Part shown: positions 10,300-18,448 of the stretch, one piece after another
Position numbering within the stretch: position 1 is the first letter of the stretch
How the letters are laid out: every line of letters starts with the position of its first letter
Source of the DNA: Clostridiales bacterium
Lineage (GTDB): Bacteria > Bacillota > Clostridia > Oscillospirales > Acutalibacteraceae
Direction of reading: 5' to 3'
Length of the DNA: 64,000 nt
NCBI GenBank assembly: GCA_024684435.1
Contig: JAIKWV010000005.1
Span: 124,001-188,000 of the forward strand
Notes under the pieces: generated by a model
Told to the model about the DNA's origin: nothing
Databases searched by the model: none
The model's input: the letters and a program-made list of their open reading frames with translations, nothing else
Made by a program: the position numbers and the translations under genes

Positions 10300-10566
10300 C
10301 TATGATTTATGATTTTCCGAAAAACAGTGAACGATGAATTTTATTATCGCGGCCCCCACGAGGGCGGCGGCTAATCCTATGCTCGCAAACAACAGCTCAT
10401 CCCTGAGTACAAGCGCAAAAAACAAAAGACTGACAACAGGGATCAATGTTGCCAACAGTAGGTATGGGACGGATATCCTGCCCCTTTGCGTTATACTCAA
10501 AGATAAACGTGAAATGGACAGGTAAACCGACAAACCGCAAATAACTCCGATAACAGAACCTATCAT
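10300..10566 (-). CDS. small membrane protein at the head of the atp operon (AtpI/AtpR-like)
   Basis: Predicted ~88 aa with about three hydrophobic segments and short charged loops, ending in a His/Lys-rich tail. It has no strong motif. Its position directly upstream of atpB and its size match the AtpI/AtpR/'subunit I' proteins, which help assemble the c ring or supply Mg2+ in other bacteria. The assignment rests mainly on context. The ATG at 10566 has AAAGGA at a normal distance; the ATG at 10578 overlaps that ribosome binding site. Confidence 0.7.
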   Translation of the reverse strand: MIGSVIGVICGLSVYLSISRLSLSITQRGRISVPYLLLATLIPVVSLLFFALVLRDELLFASIGLAAALVGAAIIKFIVHCFSENHKS

Positions 10567-10596
10567 CGCACAAAACATCCTTTATTTATTAGCCTC

Positions 10597-10625
10597 ATTA
10601 TACACCCAACCGTGACCTATTGCAA
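10597..10625 (-). promoter_or_regulatory. promoter of the atp operon (TTGCAA-N17-TATAAT)
   Basis: On the minus strand, -35 TTGCAA (10620-10625) and -10 TATAAT (10597-10602) are separated by 17 bp, about 30 bp before the first gene of the operon. It is divergent from the promoter of the hydrolase gene. Confidence 0.8.
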
Positions 10626-10689
10626 TGTCACTCTGCTAAAAAAGTAATTATCATATATGCGTTTTTTTGTTACTTTTTTATCTTAAATA

Positions 10690-10718
10690 TTGACTAAAAT
10701 CATTAAGTGATGTAAAAT
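10690..10718 (+). promoter_or_regulatory. promoter of alpha/beta hydrolase gene (TTGACT-N17-TAAAAT)
   Basis: -35 TTGACT (10690-10695) and -10 TAAAAT (10713-10718) with a 17 bp spacer, about 30 bp before the start codon. Confidence 0.7.
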
Positions 10719-10749
10719 AAATAAAAATATAAGAGAGAGGGTCATTTTT

Positions 10750-11703
10750 ATGGGTTGGATCAAATGGGTCATAATCGCGGTCGTAATTATATTGGTACTG
10801 TTTCTTATCATATCCTATGTTGCGTTCCTTTTTGCTATCAAGCGTCCGAAATCTAAGAAACCGGAAACCGAGGAAAGGTACATAAAGCGCGAGCAGATCA
10901 GAAAGAAAAATAATGACTATCTTTACTCCCTCAACCCCGAGGACGTGTCCATAGTCACTCCCGACGGTTTAACGCTCAGAGGTTGGCTCGTCACCCCGGA
11001 AAAGCCATCAAACAAGTACGTCGTGTTTGTGCACGGCTATTGCTGCAACGGTCCCGATGAGTTCAGCCATATGCTCCCGTTCTACCGCAATAAATTGGGC
11101 TTCAACTGCCTGTATCCGGATCTGAGAGGTCACGGCAGGAGCGACGGTCAGTGGATAGGCTTCGGCGCCCTTGATTACAAGGACATCCATCAGTGGCTCC
11201 GCTATCTCATCGACAGGTTCGGCGAGGATATCGAGATCGTCACCCACGGTATCTCCATGGGCGCGGCGACTACAATGCTTGTCAACGAGACTGATCCCCC
11301 CGAGCAGGTCAAGGTCGCCATTGAGGACTGCGGCTTTACCAACGCTTTTGAGCAGATAGGAGAGACCCTTAAGGGCATGATAGGCTTTCACTTCAAGCCC
11401 ATCGTTTTAGTGTGCAGTCTTATGTGCAAGCTCATTGTGGGTTACTTCTTCGGCGACTCCGACCCCATAGGCAAGATGAAGGACGAAAAGAACCCCATGC
11501 TCTTCATCCACGGCGAGGCGGACGACTTTGTGCCCACATATATGGGCAAGAGGCTCTATGAGGCTTGCCCGCAGGATAAGGACTGTATGTGGGTGCCCGG
11601 AGCGGTACACGCCTACAGCTATTATGATGCCAAGGAGCAGTATGAAGAAAAGGTCACAGCGTTTATTTCCAAGTATATTGATCTTGAAAAGACTGAGGCT
11701 TAA
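10750..11703 (+). CDS. membrane-anchored alpha/beta hydrolase
   Basis: 317 aa. One N-terminal membrane helix (residues ~5-30) is followed by a basic linker and an alpha/beta-hydrolase domain. The oxyanion region is VFVHGYCCN, the nucleophile Ser169 lies in HGISMG, and later GEADDFVP and AVHAYS fit the acid and His of the triad. PDLRGHGRSDG is typical of the YqkD/BAAT-like esterase group. The substrate is unknown. It is monocistronic, with its own promoter and terminator. GAGAGAGGG upstream supports the ATG. Confidence 0.9.
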   Translation: MGWIKWVIIAVVIILVLFLIISYVAFLFAIKRPKSKKPETEERYIKREQIRKKNNDYLYSLNPEDVSIVTPDGLTLRGWLVTPEKPSNKYVVFVHGYCCNGPDEFSHMLPFYRNKLGFNCLYPDLRGHGRSDGQWIGFGALDYKDIHQWLRYLIDRFGEDIEIVTHGISMGAATTMLVNETDPPEQVKVAIEDCGFTNAFEQIGETLKGMIGFHFKPIVLVCSLMCKLIVGYFFGDSDPIGKMKDEKNPMLFIHGEADDFVPTYMGKRLYEACPQDKDCMWVPGAVHAYSYYDAKEQYEEKVTAFISKYIDLEKTEA

Positions 11704-11723
11704 CAGTTTAATATTGAAAAACG

Positions 11724-11750
11724 GGCTGCCGCAAGGCAGCCTTTTCTTTT
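11724..11750. terminator. intrinsic terminator (probably bidirectional)
   Basis: Seven-bp stem GGCTGCC/GGCAGCC with a GCAA loop, followed by CTTTTCTTTT. The opposite strand also ends in a T-run, so it could serve the convergent spoIIM transcript. Confidence 0.8.
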
Positions 11751-11767
11751 ATATTTGAAGGATTTAT

Positions 11768-11796
11768 TCTGTAGGGGTAGACGACCTCGGCGACCC
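11768..11796. repeat. possible fragment of a dispersed intergenic repeat
   Basis: A G-rich block (TAGGGGTAGACGACCTCGGC) in otherwise AT-rich intergenic DNA. Its composition and half-palindromic form resemble short intergenic repeats I know from gut Clostridia. No second copy was found in this window, so this is inference. Confidence 0.3.
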
Positions 11797-11845
11797 TTAG
11801 TCATCTTATATCCATGATGTTATCACAAAACCGTTTTCAGATAAT

Positions 11846-12484
11846 TTACATCTTAAAAAACCGCATAAACAGGGCGTAGCATATTGTGTCCGTAAGGGCG
11901 GCGGCAACGGTCATGGCGAGTATGACAAGAAACCCGGATGTGTATTTTTTAAGCCCCATATCCGTGCCCGTCCTTTCGGCGCCCATGCACCGAAGCAAGT
12001 CATAGGACATTGCTATTCCGTTACTGCACCCGATCATCATGGCGAACAGAGAAACAAGCAGCCCGGGGTACATTATCAGCACACAGTAGCCTATGCCCTT
12101 TAGGGAGTAGGCGCTGTACAGGTAACCGGATATAAGCCCCGCGCCCAAGCCCCGTATTAGTGGCACAGCGCATATGAACGGACTGCCTATGGCGCACAGC
12201 CCCAAAAGGTATATTACAATTATATATATCGAAAACTTGAACACTGAGTTCATAAAGAGGGCAAATAAGGACTGTCCCGTCTGCACGGTTATGTAGTCCT
12301 TGAATATCTCCGCCGTCTTGATAAGTATATATTCGTTGCGCTTTGTAACGGTTACCGTGCCCAGAATGATACCTGTCACGAACAGTAAGGTCACAGCTAA
12401 AGGAACCTTGTTGCTTCTTACAAATCCCGTCAGCCCCTTGAGAGAGATCACCGGAAACATCCCGCCGCGTTTTATTTCATTCAT
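11846..12484 (-). CDS. spoIIM: stage II sporulation protein M
   Basis: 212 aa integral membrane protein with five or so hydrophobic segments. It shows the SpoIIM/DUF95 signature: an FMNSVFKFSIY segment and then GSPFICAVPLIRGLGAGL. SpoIIM joins SpoIID and SpoIIP in the peptidoglycan-degrading complex that drives engulfment of the forespore. GGAGG lies 9 bp before the ATG. A sigma-E-like promoter candidate is found directly upstream, fitting its known mother-cell expression in Bacillus. Confidence 0.9.
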   Translation of the reverse strand: MNEIKRGGMFPVISLKGLTGFVRSNKVPLAVTLLFVTGIILGTVTVTKRNEYILIKTAEIFKDYITVQTGQSLFALFMNSVFKFSIYIIVIYLLGLCAIGSPFICAVPLIRGLGAGLISGYLYSAYSLKGIGYCVLIMYPGLLVSLFAMMIGCSNGIAMSYDLLRCMGAERTGTDMGLKKYTSGFLVILAMTVAAALTDTICYALFMRFFKM

Positions 12485-12520
12485 AATTCATCATCCTCCG
12501 TTTTAAGCTTGTCTTGATAA

Positions 12521-12548
12521 ATTATATGAACCCCGCCGCCGGATATGA
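12521..12548 (-). promoter_or_regulatory. candidate sigma-E promoter of spoIIM
   Basis: On the minus strand, TCATATC (-35, 12542-12548) and CATATAAT (-10, 12521-12528) are 13 bp apart. Bacillus sigma-E consensus is roughly KMATATT, 14 bp, CATACANT. The -10 form is shared with the candidates before yunB, spoIIID and sipL. Confidence 0.5.
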
Positions 12549-12601
12549 CCGGAGATTTGAAAATATAATCCCACGCCCTCCCTCAAAATTTTTGTCGGCT
12601 G

Positions 12602-12734
12602 TTTTTCGGGCGGGTATAATGCCCGGAAAAGGCTCCCTCTTAGATGGAGCTGTCGAGCGTAAGCGAGACTGAGGGAGTTTTAACTCCTTCCGTCACCGCT
12701 TTGCGGTGCCACCTTCCTCCGGGAGGAAGGCTTA
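12602..12734. repeat. palindrome-rich intergenic repeat element (REP/MITE-like)
   Basis: About 130 bp with terminal half-repeats (AAGGCTCCCTC at 12629 and the near-complement ending at 12734) and several hairpins in a row: TTTTTCGGGC/GCCCGGAAAA (12602-12630), GGAGTT/AACTCC (12674-12687), CACCGC-ttt-GCGGTG (12694-12708) and CCTTCCTCC/GGAGGAAGG (12712-12730). No open reading frame. It resembles dispersed palindromic repeats of Oscillospiraceae genomes known to me, but only one copy lies in the window. Confidence 0.6.
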
Positions 12735-12767
12735 TTAACGGGTAGGCATGACCGTCCGCAAATCCAC

Positions 12768-12800
12768 TGCCATTGCGAGCAATACGAAGCGATCCGCTTA
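12768..12800. repeat. CATTGCGAG..GAAGCGA-type intergenic repeat fragment
   Basis: CCATTGCGAGCAATACGAAG followed by CGATCCGC resembles the widespread short repeat with core 'CATTGCGAG...GCGAAGCAATCC'. It is a degenerate single copy next to the larger palindromic element. Confidence 0.4.
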
Positions 12801-12809
12801 TTGCTCATC

Positions 12810-12838
12810 TTGACAATCCGGGCAAATCATAGTATGCT
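12810..12838 (+). promoter_or_regulatory. promoter of secreted metallophosphoesterase (TTGACA-N17-TATGCT)
   Basis: -35 TTGACA (12810-12815) and -10 TATGCT (12833-12838) with a 17 bp spacer, 35 bp before the ATG. Confidence 0.7.
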
Positions 12839-12873
12839 GAAGCTAATAAACAAACTGAGGTCAGGGGCGCGTT

Positions 12874-14481
12874 TTGATGAAGAAAATTTTTTCAATTCTA
12901 CTTGCTGTTCTGCTGATATGTTCGTCGGTGCCAATGCGGGCGTTCGCGGCGCAGGATGAGCCGGTGTCTTTTGCCGTTGCCTCTGATATCCACTACAATC
13001 TGCCCCGGACGGAGCTTGAGGGTGAAATAGATGACCCCATCTATTGGTACGCCAACCGCCGCGCCGCCATGGAGGACGAAAGCGGTTTTATTTTAGATGC
13101 CTTTTTAGAGCAATGCGCCTCGGATGAAGGCATTGAATTCGTCCTGATCGCAGGGGATCTTGCGGATAACGGACGCAGTATCATTGAGGAGCACCTTGAC
13201 GTTGCCGAAAAGCTTTGCCGGTTTGAGCAGAACACCGGAAAACAGGTATATGTCATAAACGGCAACCACGATCTGGGTACAAATTCCGCCTGTGATGTGG
13301 AGTCATTCAAAGAAATATATCATGAATTCGGATACGACGAGGCGCTGACAACGGTGGAGGGGACCTGCTCTTACACCGCCGATCTCAACGCAAAGTACCG
13401 CCTGATAGCTTTGGACAGCTGTGACCCCGACGTTTCCACCGAGGACGGTATGGATAAGGCTCGTGTTGACTGGGTCTGCGCTCAGGCGCGGCAGGCTGTG
13501 GCGGAGGGTAAATATCCCATTCTGATGATGCACCACAATCTTCTGGATCATATGCCGGCTCAGCGTATAGTCAGCCATAATTTTATTATCAGAAACCACC
13601 TTTCCACAGCGGCGCGGTTTGCGGACGCGGGCATTCGTCTGTGCGTCAGCGGACATGAGCATTGCAGTGACGGGGCAAAATTTGTAAGTCCAACCGGCAG
13701 TCTGATCTATGATTTTGCCGTCACCTCGCTTACCATGTACCCATTGCAGTACCGACTGTTCACTCTCAGGGAAGATGAGATCGAATACGCCGCAAAAACC
13801 GTTGACAGTATTGATATCGACGCCCTGACCGCCGCCGTTGACGGATATACGCCCGAAATGCTCGAAAAAATGAGCGCAGGCATGAACGATTACGCAAAAG
13901 GCTTTTTAAAGGCGGGAGTACAGTACCGTCTGACCCGTTCTCTTCGGGCGGAACAGATGGGCTTGCCGGAAGAAGGTCTGCTGATGCGTATCATCGGACG
14001 CGTTCCGGCTCTTGCGGATACACCATATAAGGGTGACAACGGGCTGAATGCCCTCGGGAAAAGCTACGGCATAGAATTGCCGGAAACGGAATATGAAACG
14101 CCCTGGGATCTGGTTGGGGAAATAGTCGCCATGCACTATGCCGGCGGAGAAGATCTGACAATGGACAGCCCGGAAGTGCGGCTTTTGCTGCGAACCCTTG
14201 TGTTGATTTTGCGGCACACCCTGTGCGCCGATCTGCCCCGGGCATACGCTCCCCACGGTATAGCCGCCGTCAGTTATTTTGTGCTTGCCGCTGCCGCGCC
14301 TTTTATTGTGGAATTTGCCTGCGACACGGACGGTGTGGACGACAATAACGGTATTCTCCCGGGTTATGCCGTGCAGGACAGGACGGGCAATTTATCAGCC
14401 GCGGTCACCGAATTTTATAACGAACTTAAAAACTGTGTTTCGCTGATATCAACATATTTTTTGATGGGAATGCGCGCTTGA
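12874..14481 (+). CDS. secreted calcineurin-like metallophosphoesterase
   Basis: 535 aa with a clear signal peptide ending near AFA-AQ (residue ~25). The metal-binding motifs follow in order: SDIHY (D-x-H), AGDLADNGR (GD), NGNHDLG (GNHD), MMHHN, and SGHEH (GHxH). The C-terminal ~250 residues have no motif I recognise. The enzyme should act outside the cell on phosphomonoesters or diesters. It is followed by an AlkD gene 30 bp on and then a second phosphoesterase, probably as one transcript. Confidence 0.9.
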   Translation: MMKKIFSILLAVLLICSSVPMRAFAAQDEPVSFAVASDIHYNLPRTELEGEIDDPIYWYANRRAAMEDESGFILDAFLEQCASDEGIEFVLIAGDLADNGRSIIEEHLDVAEKLCRFEQNTGKQVYVINGNHDLGTNSACDVESFKEIYHEFGYDEALTTVEGTCSYTADLNAKYRLIALDSCDPDVSTEDGMDKARVDWVCAQARQAVAEGKYPILMMHHNLLDHMPAQRIVSHNFIIRNHLSTAARFADAGIRLCVSGHEHCSDGAKFVSPTGSLIYDFAVTSLTMYPLQYRLFTLREDEIEYAAKTVDSIDIDALTAAVDGYTPEMLEKMSAGMNDYAKGFLKAGVQYRLTRSLRAEQMGLPEEGLLMRIIGRVPALADTPYKGDNGLNALGKSYGIELPETEYETPWDLVGEIVAMHYAGGEDLTMDSPEVRLLLRTLVLILRHTLCADLPRAYAPHGIAAVSYFVLAAAAPFIVEFACDTDGVDDNNGILPGYAVQDRTGNLSAAVTEFYNELKNCVSLISTYFLMGMRA

Positions 14482-14511
14482 AAATAAAATTATTTTAACA
14501 GGAGTTTCCAT

Positions 14512-15234
14512 ATGGATAACATAGAAAAAATTGTTGAAGAAAGGCTTTTTGCAATGCAGGATATCAAGTACCGGGAATTCAACTCCGGGCTGATACCAAA
14601 TTTGCCTGCCGAAAAATTCATCGGTGTGCGCACGCCTGATCTGCGCGGTTATGCAAAGGAGCTTGCCGGGACCCCTCAGGGCGAGGAGTTTATAAAGCGG
14701 CTTCCCCATAAATATCACGAAGAAAACTGTCTGCACGGGTTTATCATAGAGCAGGGCAGGGACTATTATAAAACAATAGATAACGTGGAACGCTTTCTGC
14801 CTTATATCGACAACTGGGCGACCTGCGATACGATAACCCCAAAGGTGTTCAAAAAACATTTGCCGGAGCTTTATGAGCATATATTGATCTGGCTCAGGTC
14901 AGAGCATACATACACCGTGCGCTTCGGTATAAAAATGCTTATGAATTTTTACCTTGACGATCATTTCAAGCCGGAAATGCCTGAGCTTGTTGCAGGCGTC
15001 AGATCTGATAAATATTACATAAAAATGATGGCGGCGTGGTACTTTGCCACAGCGCTTGCAAAGCAGTATGACGCGACGATACCGTATATTACAGGCAACA
15101 GGCTTGACGAATGGACTCACAACAAGACCATTCAGAAGGCTGTCGAGCGCTACCGGATAAGCGGCGACGTTAAGGATAAATTAAAACAGCTCAGGCTGAA
15201 AACCGGGAAAGGTGAGGATCTTATATATGATTAA
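14512..15234 (+). CDS. DNA alkylation repair enzyme, AlkD family
   Basis: 240 aa, entirely alpha-helical in character like the HEAT-like-repeat DNA glycosylases. The region PYIDNWATCD carries the Trp and catalytic Asp of the AlkD active site (NWxxxD), and RFGIKMLMNFY belongs to the conserved core. AlkD removes bulky or cationic alkylated bases such as 3-methyladenine and 7-methylguanine. AGGAG precedes the ATG. Its stop overlaps the next start by 8 bp. The placement between two phosphoesterases is unusual. Confidence 0.9.
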   Translation: MDNIEKIVEERLFAMQDIKYREFNSGLIPNLPAEKFIGVRTPDLRGYAKELAGTPQGEEFIKRLPHKYHEENCLHGFIIEQGRDYYKTIDNVERFLPYIDNWATCDTITPKVFKKHLPELYEHILIWLRSEHTYTVRFGIKMLMNFYLDDHFKPEMPELVAGVRSDKYYIKMMAAWYFATALAKQYDATIPYITGNRLDEWTHNKTIQKAVERYRISGDVKDKLKQLRLKTGKGEDLIYD

Positions 15235-16843
15235 AGAAAAACCGGTCAGGGGTTCTTCCGTCAGACCCGATCACATTATGATAAGCTTTTCCGATGACGA
15301 TGTGCGCACGTCCATGAACATAGCGTGGCGCACCAGCACAGACGTCATTGAAGGTTATGTGGAGTATCACAAAAAGGGCGGAAAGCCTGAGAGAGTAAAG
15401 GCAAGAACAAAAGTTTTTGAGAGCGATATAGATATCAGCAATATGTTCTGGGCAAAGCTTACGGGACTTGAGTCGGGGACTGAGTATTTTTATACCTGCG
15501 GCGGCAAGGATGTACGAAGTGAGGAATACAGCTTTAGAACCGCGCCGGAAAATATCGAAAAATTCAAATTTATCTGCGTTTCCGACCAACAGAGAAACGA
15601 CCCATTTGAATGTCCCGATTATTCCGGGTTCAATAAATTCATCAAATCCGTCCTGAAGGACAATCCCGACACAGCCTTTATCCTTACAGGCGGAGACAAT
15701 ACCGACTGCGGTCAGCACGAGGTACAGTGGAACGGAGCTCTGTGCGGATTGGAGGGCATAGCCGAAAGCGTTCCGTTCATGATGGCGCTGGGCAACCATG
15801 ACAACAGGGGATTCAAGGACTATAAAAATTATTCAGGCAGATATTATTCTGAACCTGCGGAGTTTTTCGGAAAGCAGTTTGAGGGTCTGTATCCCGATAA
15901 CGGACCGGAAAACTGGAAGACGGAAAATTATTTTTTCGACTACGGCAACTCCCGGTTTACCGTAATAGGCATCAACGGCCCGGAGGAGGTCAATGACTGG
16001 CTAATAAAGACTCTTGACGGCTGTGATAAGACATGGAAATTCGGCGCATACCATTTCCCGATCTGCTATTCCGGCGTCAATCTTCAGAACTACGACGCCT
16101 ATCCCGTAATGCGGGAGGGGTTTGAAAAACTGGATATTGTTTTCTCAGGACACGAGCATAATTTTTCAAGAAGCTTTCCTTTGAGAAACGAGGAGCTCCA
16201 CGAGCGTCCGTCCCAGGGTACGATCCACTATATGCTGGGAAATTCAAACTGCAATCCTCCCGGGGCACGGACTTTGGCAAAGGTTTGGCACGCGGCGTTC
16301 TTTGCCCACGAGGAAAAGAAAGCCATGGTGGCGATAGTCGAGGTCGAAGGCAGTAAAGTCACCATGACATCCGTACTGGATGACGGAAGGATAGTTGATA
16401 AATGTGTTATCGACAAGGAAACGGACAGCATCCTGCCCTACGCGCTTCCTCCGGTATTCAGCAGGACAAGAGTTATGTTCAAGGGCGCGGATCCGGGTCT
16501 GTGTCACGGGACAACTCCCTGTGAGAAAAAGGACGGAGTGTGGTTCATACCCATAGCTTCCTTTATAGCTTTTATGGGCGGATATGTGGAAAAGACCGAG
16601 GGCAGGGCGTATATGGAAGTGTACGGACGCTCCCTTGAAATAATTGAAAACAGCGATAACGCCACTGCGAACGGCGCTGAAATGAAGCTTCCCGCTCCGG
16701 TGTTCAGAGGCAGAATGGAACAGCTATATGCTCCGGTGGACGCTGTCAAAGCTTTTGATATGCGATGGGCGTACTCGGAGTACAACAATTTCATTTCAGT
16801 GGAGCATGAAAGTGAGAGCATACCTGTAACAAAACAGCCTTAA
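15227..16843 (+). CDS. purple acid phosphatase-like metallophosphoesterase
   Basis: About 538 aa. The ATG at 15227 is preceded by AAGGTGAGG and overlaps the alkD stop; the upstream in-frame GTG at 15212 lacks a ribosome binding site. An N-terminal fibronectin-III-like region (to about residue 105; note the EYFYTCGG strand) leads to the catalytic domain: SDQQ, TGGDN, LGNHD, AYHFPI and SGHEHNF. The last ~120 residues resemble the copper-amine-oxidase N-terminal-like stalk domain (GVWFIPIASF, LYAPVDAVKAF), a common Firmicutes surface module. No signal peptide is visible, which is odd for this architecture. Confidence 0.85.
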   Translation: MIKEKPVRGSSVRPDHIMISFSDDDVRTSMNIAWRTSTDVIEGYVEYHKKGGKPERVKARTKVFESDIDISNMFWAKLTGLESGTEYFYTCGGKDVRSEEYSFRTAPENIEKFKFICVSDQQRNDPFECPDYSGFNKFIKSVLKDNPDTAFILTGGDNTDCGQHEVQWNGALCGLEGIAESVPFMMALGNHDNRGFKDYKNYSGRYYSEPAEFFGKQFEGLYPDNGPENWKTENYFFDYGNSRFTVIGINGPEEVNDWLIKTLDGCDKTWKFGAYHFPICYSGVNLQNYDAYPVMREGFEKLDIVFSGHEHNFSRSFPLRNEELHERPSQGTIHYMLGNSNCNPPGARTLAKVWHAAFFAHEEKKAMVAIVEVEGSKVTMTSVLDDGRIVDKCVIDKETDSILPYALPPVFSRTRVMFKGADPGLCHGTTPCEKKDGVWFIPIASFIAFMGGYVEKTEGRAYMEVYGRSLEIIENSDNATANGAEMKLPAPVFRGRMEQLYAPVDAVKAFDMRWAYSEYNNFISVEHESESIPVTKQP

Positions 16844-16908
16844 ATAATAGGCAGTATGCAATTTTTATTAAAAAGTACGATTTATTTGTGCAAATTAAGA
16901 AAAAATAC

Positions 16909-16938
16909 TTGACAATTATACCCGAACACTGTTATACT
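16909..16938 (+). promoter_or_regulatory. promoter (TTGACA-N18-TATACT)
   Basis: -35 TTGACA (16909-16914), 18 bp spacer, -10 TATACT (16933-16938), 40 bp before the ATG of the DUF4474-like gene. Confidence 0.8.
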
Positions 16939-16977
16939 AATAAAGTCTCACTATATTTCTGAATGGGAGGACTACTA

Positions 16978-17862
16978 ATGAAAAAGAATCATTCGCGTTT
17001 AGTAAGGCTTCTTTCGGTTTTGCTGGCTGTTTTCATGATTGCGCAGATCAGCATTGTCGGTGTAATTGCCGAGGATGACGATTATTCTGTAAGCAGCGTC
17101 GAAAACAGCAAGGTTATCACAAACGGTACGCCGAATACAGACTTTGAGGGTACACGTTCAATATGCGAAAAAGAAAAATTCAATCCGTTTTGTCTGCTTC
17201 TTGACATATTGGCGAAAATGGCAGGCAGTGATGAGAACCACGTTTCCACACTTATCAAAGGCAAGGTGCCTCTTTACTACAACACAGAGACAAAGATCCT
17301 CTACAGCGACGATAACAAGGGCATATTCAATCTGGGCTTTGACTATGACGCGAGAGCCAACGATGCTTATGCGGCGTCAAACCCCTGGCAGTATGACTAT
17401 GGCTACAATGTTTTCTATGACGTTGCGGCTCCCTTCATCAACCTTGTTATCGACACAGAGAGATTCTATTTCACATATGACGGCAAGGATTGGCTCGTTC
17501 AGCTTTGGAAGGGTCAGTACGGTATCACCACCGGCGCGGAGATAGGCATTTACAACAAGAACAGCAATGATCCCGGAGTTCATTATGGCTGTACCGCTCC
17601 CGACGATTGCCCGCCTATGGAGTTAAAGGTTTACAGAAACGAAAAGCTTTATATGCACCGTGAGTCCAATAAATTCTTCTGGCTGACCGGATTCAGGCTT
17701 CTGGATTTCACCCGTCTTGACCATCTCAGAATGGAAGGCACGATCCATTTCAGCAGTGTAGGTATGGCAAACGCCTTCATTGGCGCGGCTACCACAAGGG
17801 GATTCCTGGTAGGCGATAATCTCAGACTTGACGGTTCATCGGTAACCTTTGACTGGAAATAA
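16978..17862 (+). CDS. secreted DUF4474-like protein
   Basis: 294 aa from the ATG at 16978 (GGGAGG at 16965-16970); an in-frame ATG at 16963 overlaps that site. The signal peptide ends near VIAEDDD. The central part, with FNLGFDYDARAN, the phrase LWKGQYGITTGAEIGIYN and a later DDCPPMELKVY, matches the DUF4474 proteins of Clostridia as I remember them. Their function is unknown. Monocistronic with a strong promoter and terminator, so it may be abundant on the cell surface or in the medium. Confidence 0.8.
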   Translation: MKKNHSRLVRLLSVLLAVFMIAQISIVGVIAEDDDYSVSSVENSKVITNGTPNTDFEGTRSICEKEKFNPFCLLLDILAKMAGSDENHVSTLIKGKVPLYYNTETKILYSDDNKGIFNLGFDYDARANDAYAASNPWQYDYGYNVFYDVAAPFINLVIDTERFYFTYDGKDWLVQLWKGQYGITTGAEIGIYNKNSNDPGVHYGCTAPDDCPPMELKVYRNEKLYMHRESNKFFWLTGFRLLDFTRLDHLRMEGTIHFSSVGMANAFIGAATTRGFLVGDNLRLDGSSVTFDWK

Positions 17863-17869
17863 AAAATCA

Positions 17870-17900
17870 GCAGGTGAGTTTCGGCTCACCTGCTTTTCTT
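17870..17900. terminator. bidirectional terminator
   Basis: Nine-bp perfect stem GCAGGTGAG (17870-17878)/CTCACCTGC (17885-17893) and TTTTCTT after it. It lies between convergent genes. Confidence 0.8.
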
Positions 17901-17918
17901 GTATAATGCTTTTTCAGA

Positions 17919-18140
17919 TCAAAAATTTTTATATCTTACAGCCAATGTTATGATACCGCAAATTTCCGTGACGATCCCGGAGATCAGACATTTTACCGCT
18001 CTGTTATGTAAACGATGGTAAAGCTCGGCGGAACCGTCCAGAACGTGATGATACGAATAGTAATAAAAAACACTTATAAGCAGACAAATTATTCCCGCGG
18101 CAAGCAGAAGGATGCCGGATATAAAAAGAACTTTTTTCAA
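17919..18140 (-). CDS. small two-helix membrane protein, unknown
   Basis: Predicted 73 aa from a TTG at 18140, which has GGAGAG 8 bp upstream; a longer in-frame reading from 18197 would run through the tRNA terminator and has no ribosome binding site. Two hydrophobic segments (about residues 4-27 and 50-68) flank a short His/Tyr-rich loop. No family recognised. It lies directly downstream of tRNA-Val and its terminator. Confidence 0.5.
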   Translation of the reverse strand: MKKVLFISGILLLAAGIICLLISVFYYYSYHHVLDGSAELYHRLHNRAVKCLISGIVTEICGIITLAVRYKNF

Positions 18141-18169
18141 AGCTGCAACTCTCCGATCATGTGGTGTTG

Positions 18170-18210
18170 AAAAATACCTCTTTTGTCCGGCAGACAAAAG
18201 AGGTATTTTT
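18170..18210 (-). terminator. terminator of tRNA-Val
   Basis: A perfect 18 bp inverted repeat (18170-18187 with 18193-18210) around the loop CGGCA. On the minus strand it ends in ATTTTT, three bases after the encoded CCA of the tRNA. Confidence 0.85.
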
Positions 18211-18212
18211 CA

Positions 18213-18288
18213 TGGTGGACGTTAACGGACTTGAACCGCTGACCCTTCGCACGTCAAGCGAATGCTCTACCAGCTGAGCTAAACGTCC
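18213..18288 (-). tRNA. tRNA-Val (anticodon GAC)
   Basis: A 76 nt cloverleaf on the minus strand: acceptor GGACGTT/AACGTCC, D arm GCTCAGCTGGTAGAGC, anticodon stem TTCGC/GCGAA with loop TTGACGT (anticodon GAC), T arm with GGTTCAAGTCC, discriminator A and an encoded CCA (18213-18215). Reads GUC and GUU valine codons. Confidence 0.95.
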
Positions 18289-18310
18289 ATATCCCGTGAG
18301 AACATTTAAT

Positions 18311-18339
18311 ATTATAATTGATTATATAGATAAATGCAA
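18311..18339 (-). promoter_or_regulatory. promoter of tRNA-Val (TTGCAT-N17-TATAAT)
   Basis: On the minus strand, TTGCAT (18334-18339), a 17 bp spacer and TATAAT (18311-18316), 23 bp before the tRNA. Confidence 0.75.
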
Positions 18340-18448
18340 GAGTTTTTTTAAAAAACCCATTAAAAAATTTATATTTCTAATTTAGATATATTATTCGGAA
18401 ATTTTGATGTAAAATAAAAGGCGATAAATAACGTAAGGGGACACGGTT

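Larger units (their letters stand above)
12485..12873. other. 389 bp intergenic region, non-coding
   Basis: No coding sequence is supported here. It holds the spoIIM promoter region at its left end, two repeat-like segments (12602-12734 and 12768-12800) and the promoter of the following metallophosphoesterase gene at 12810-12838. Confidence 0.7.

Noticed and set aside
15221..15799. 192-codon open frame on the minus strand
   Set aside because: Opposite the purple acid phosphatase-like gene; low-complexity, hydrophobic composition typical of a mirror frame.
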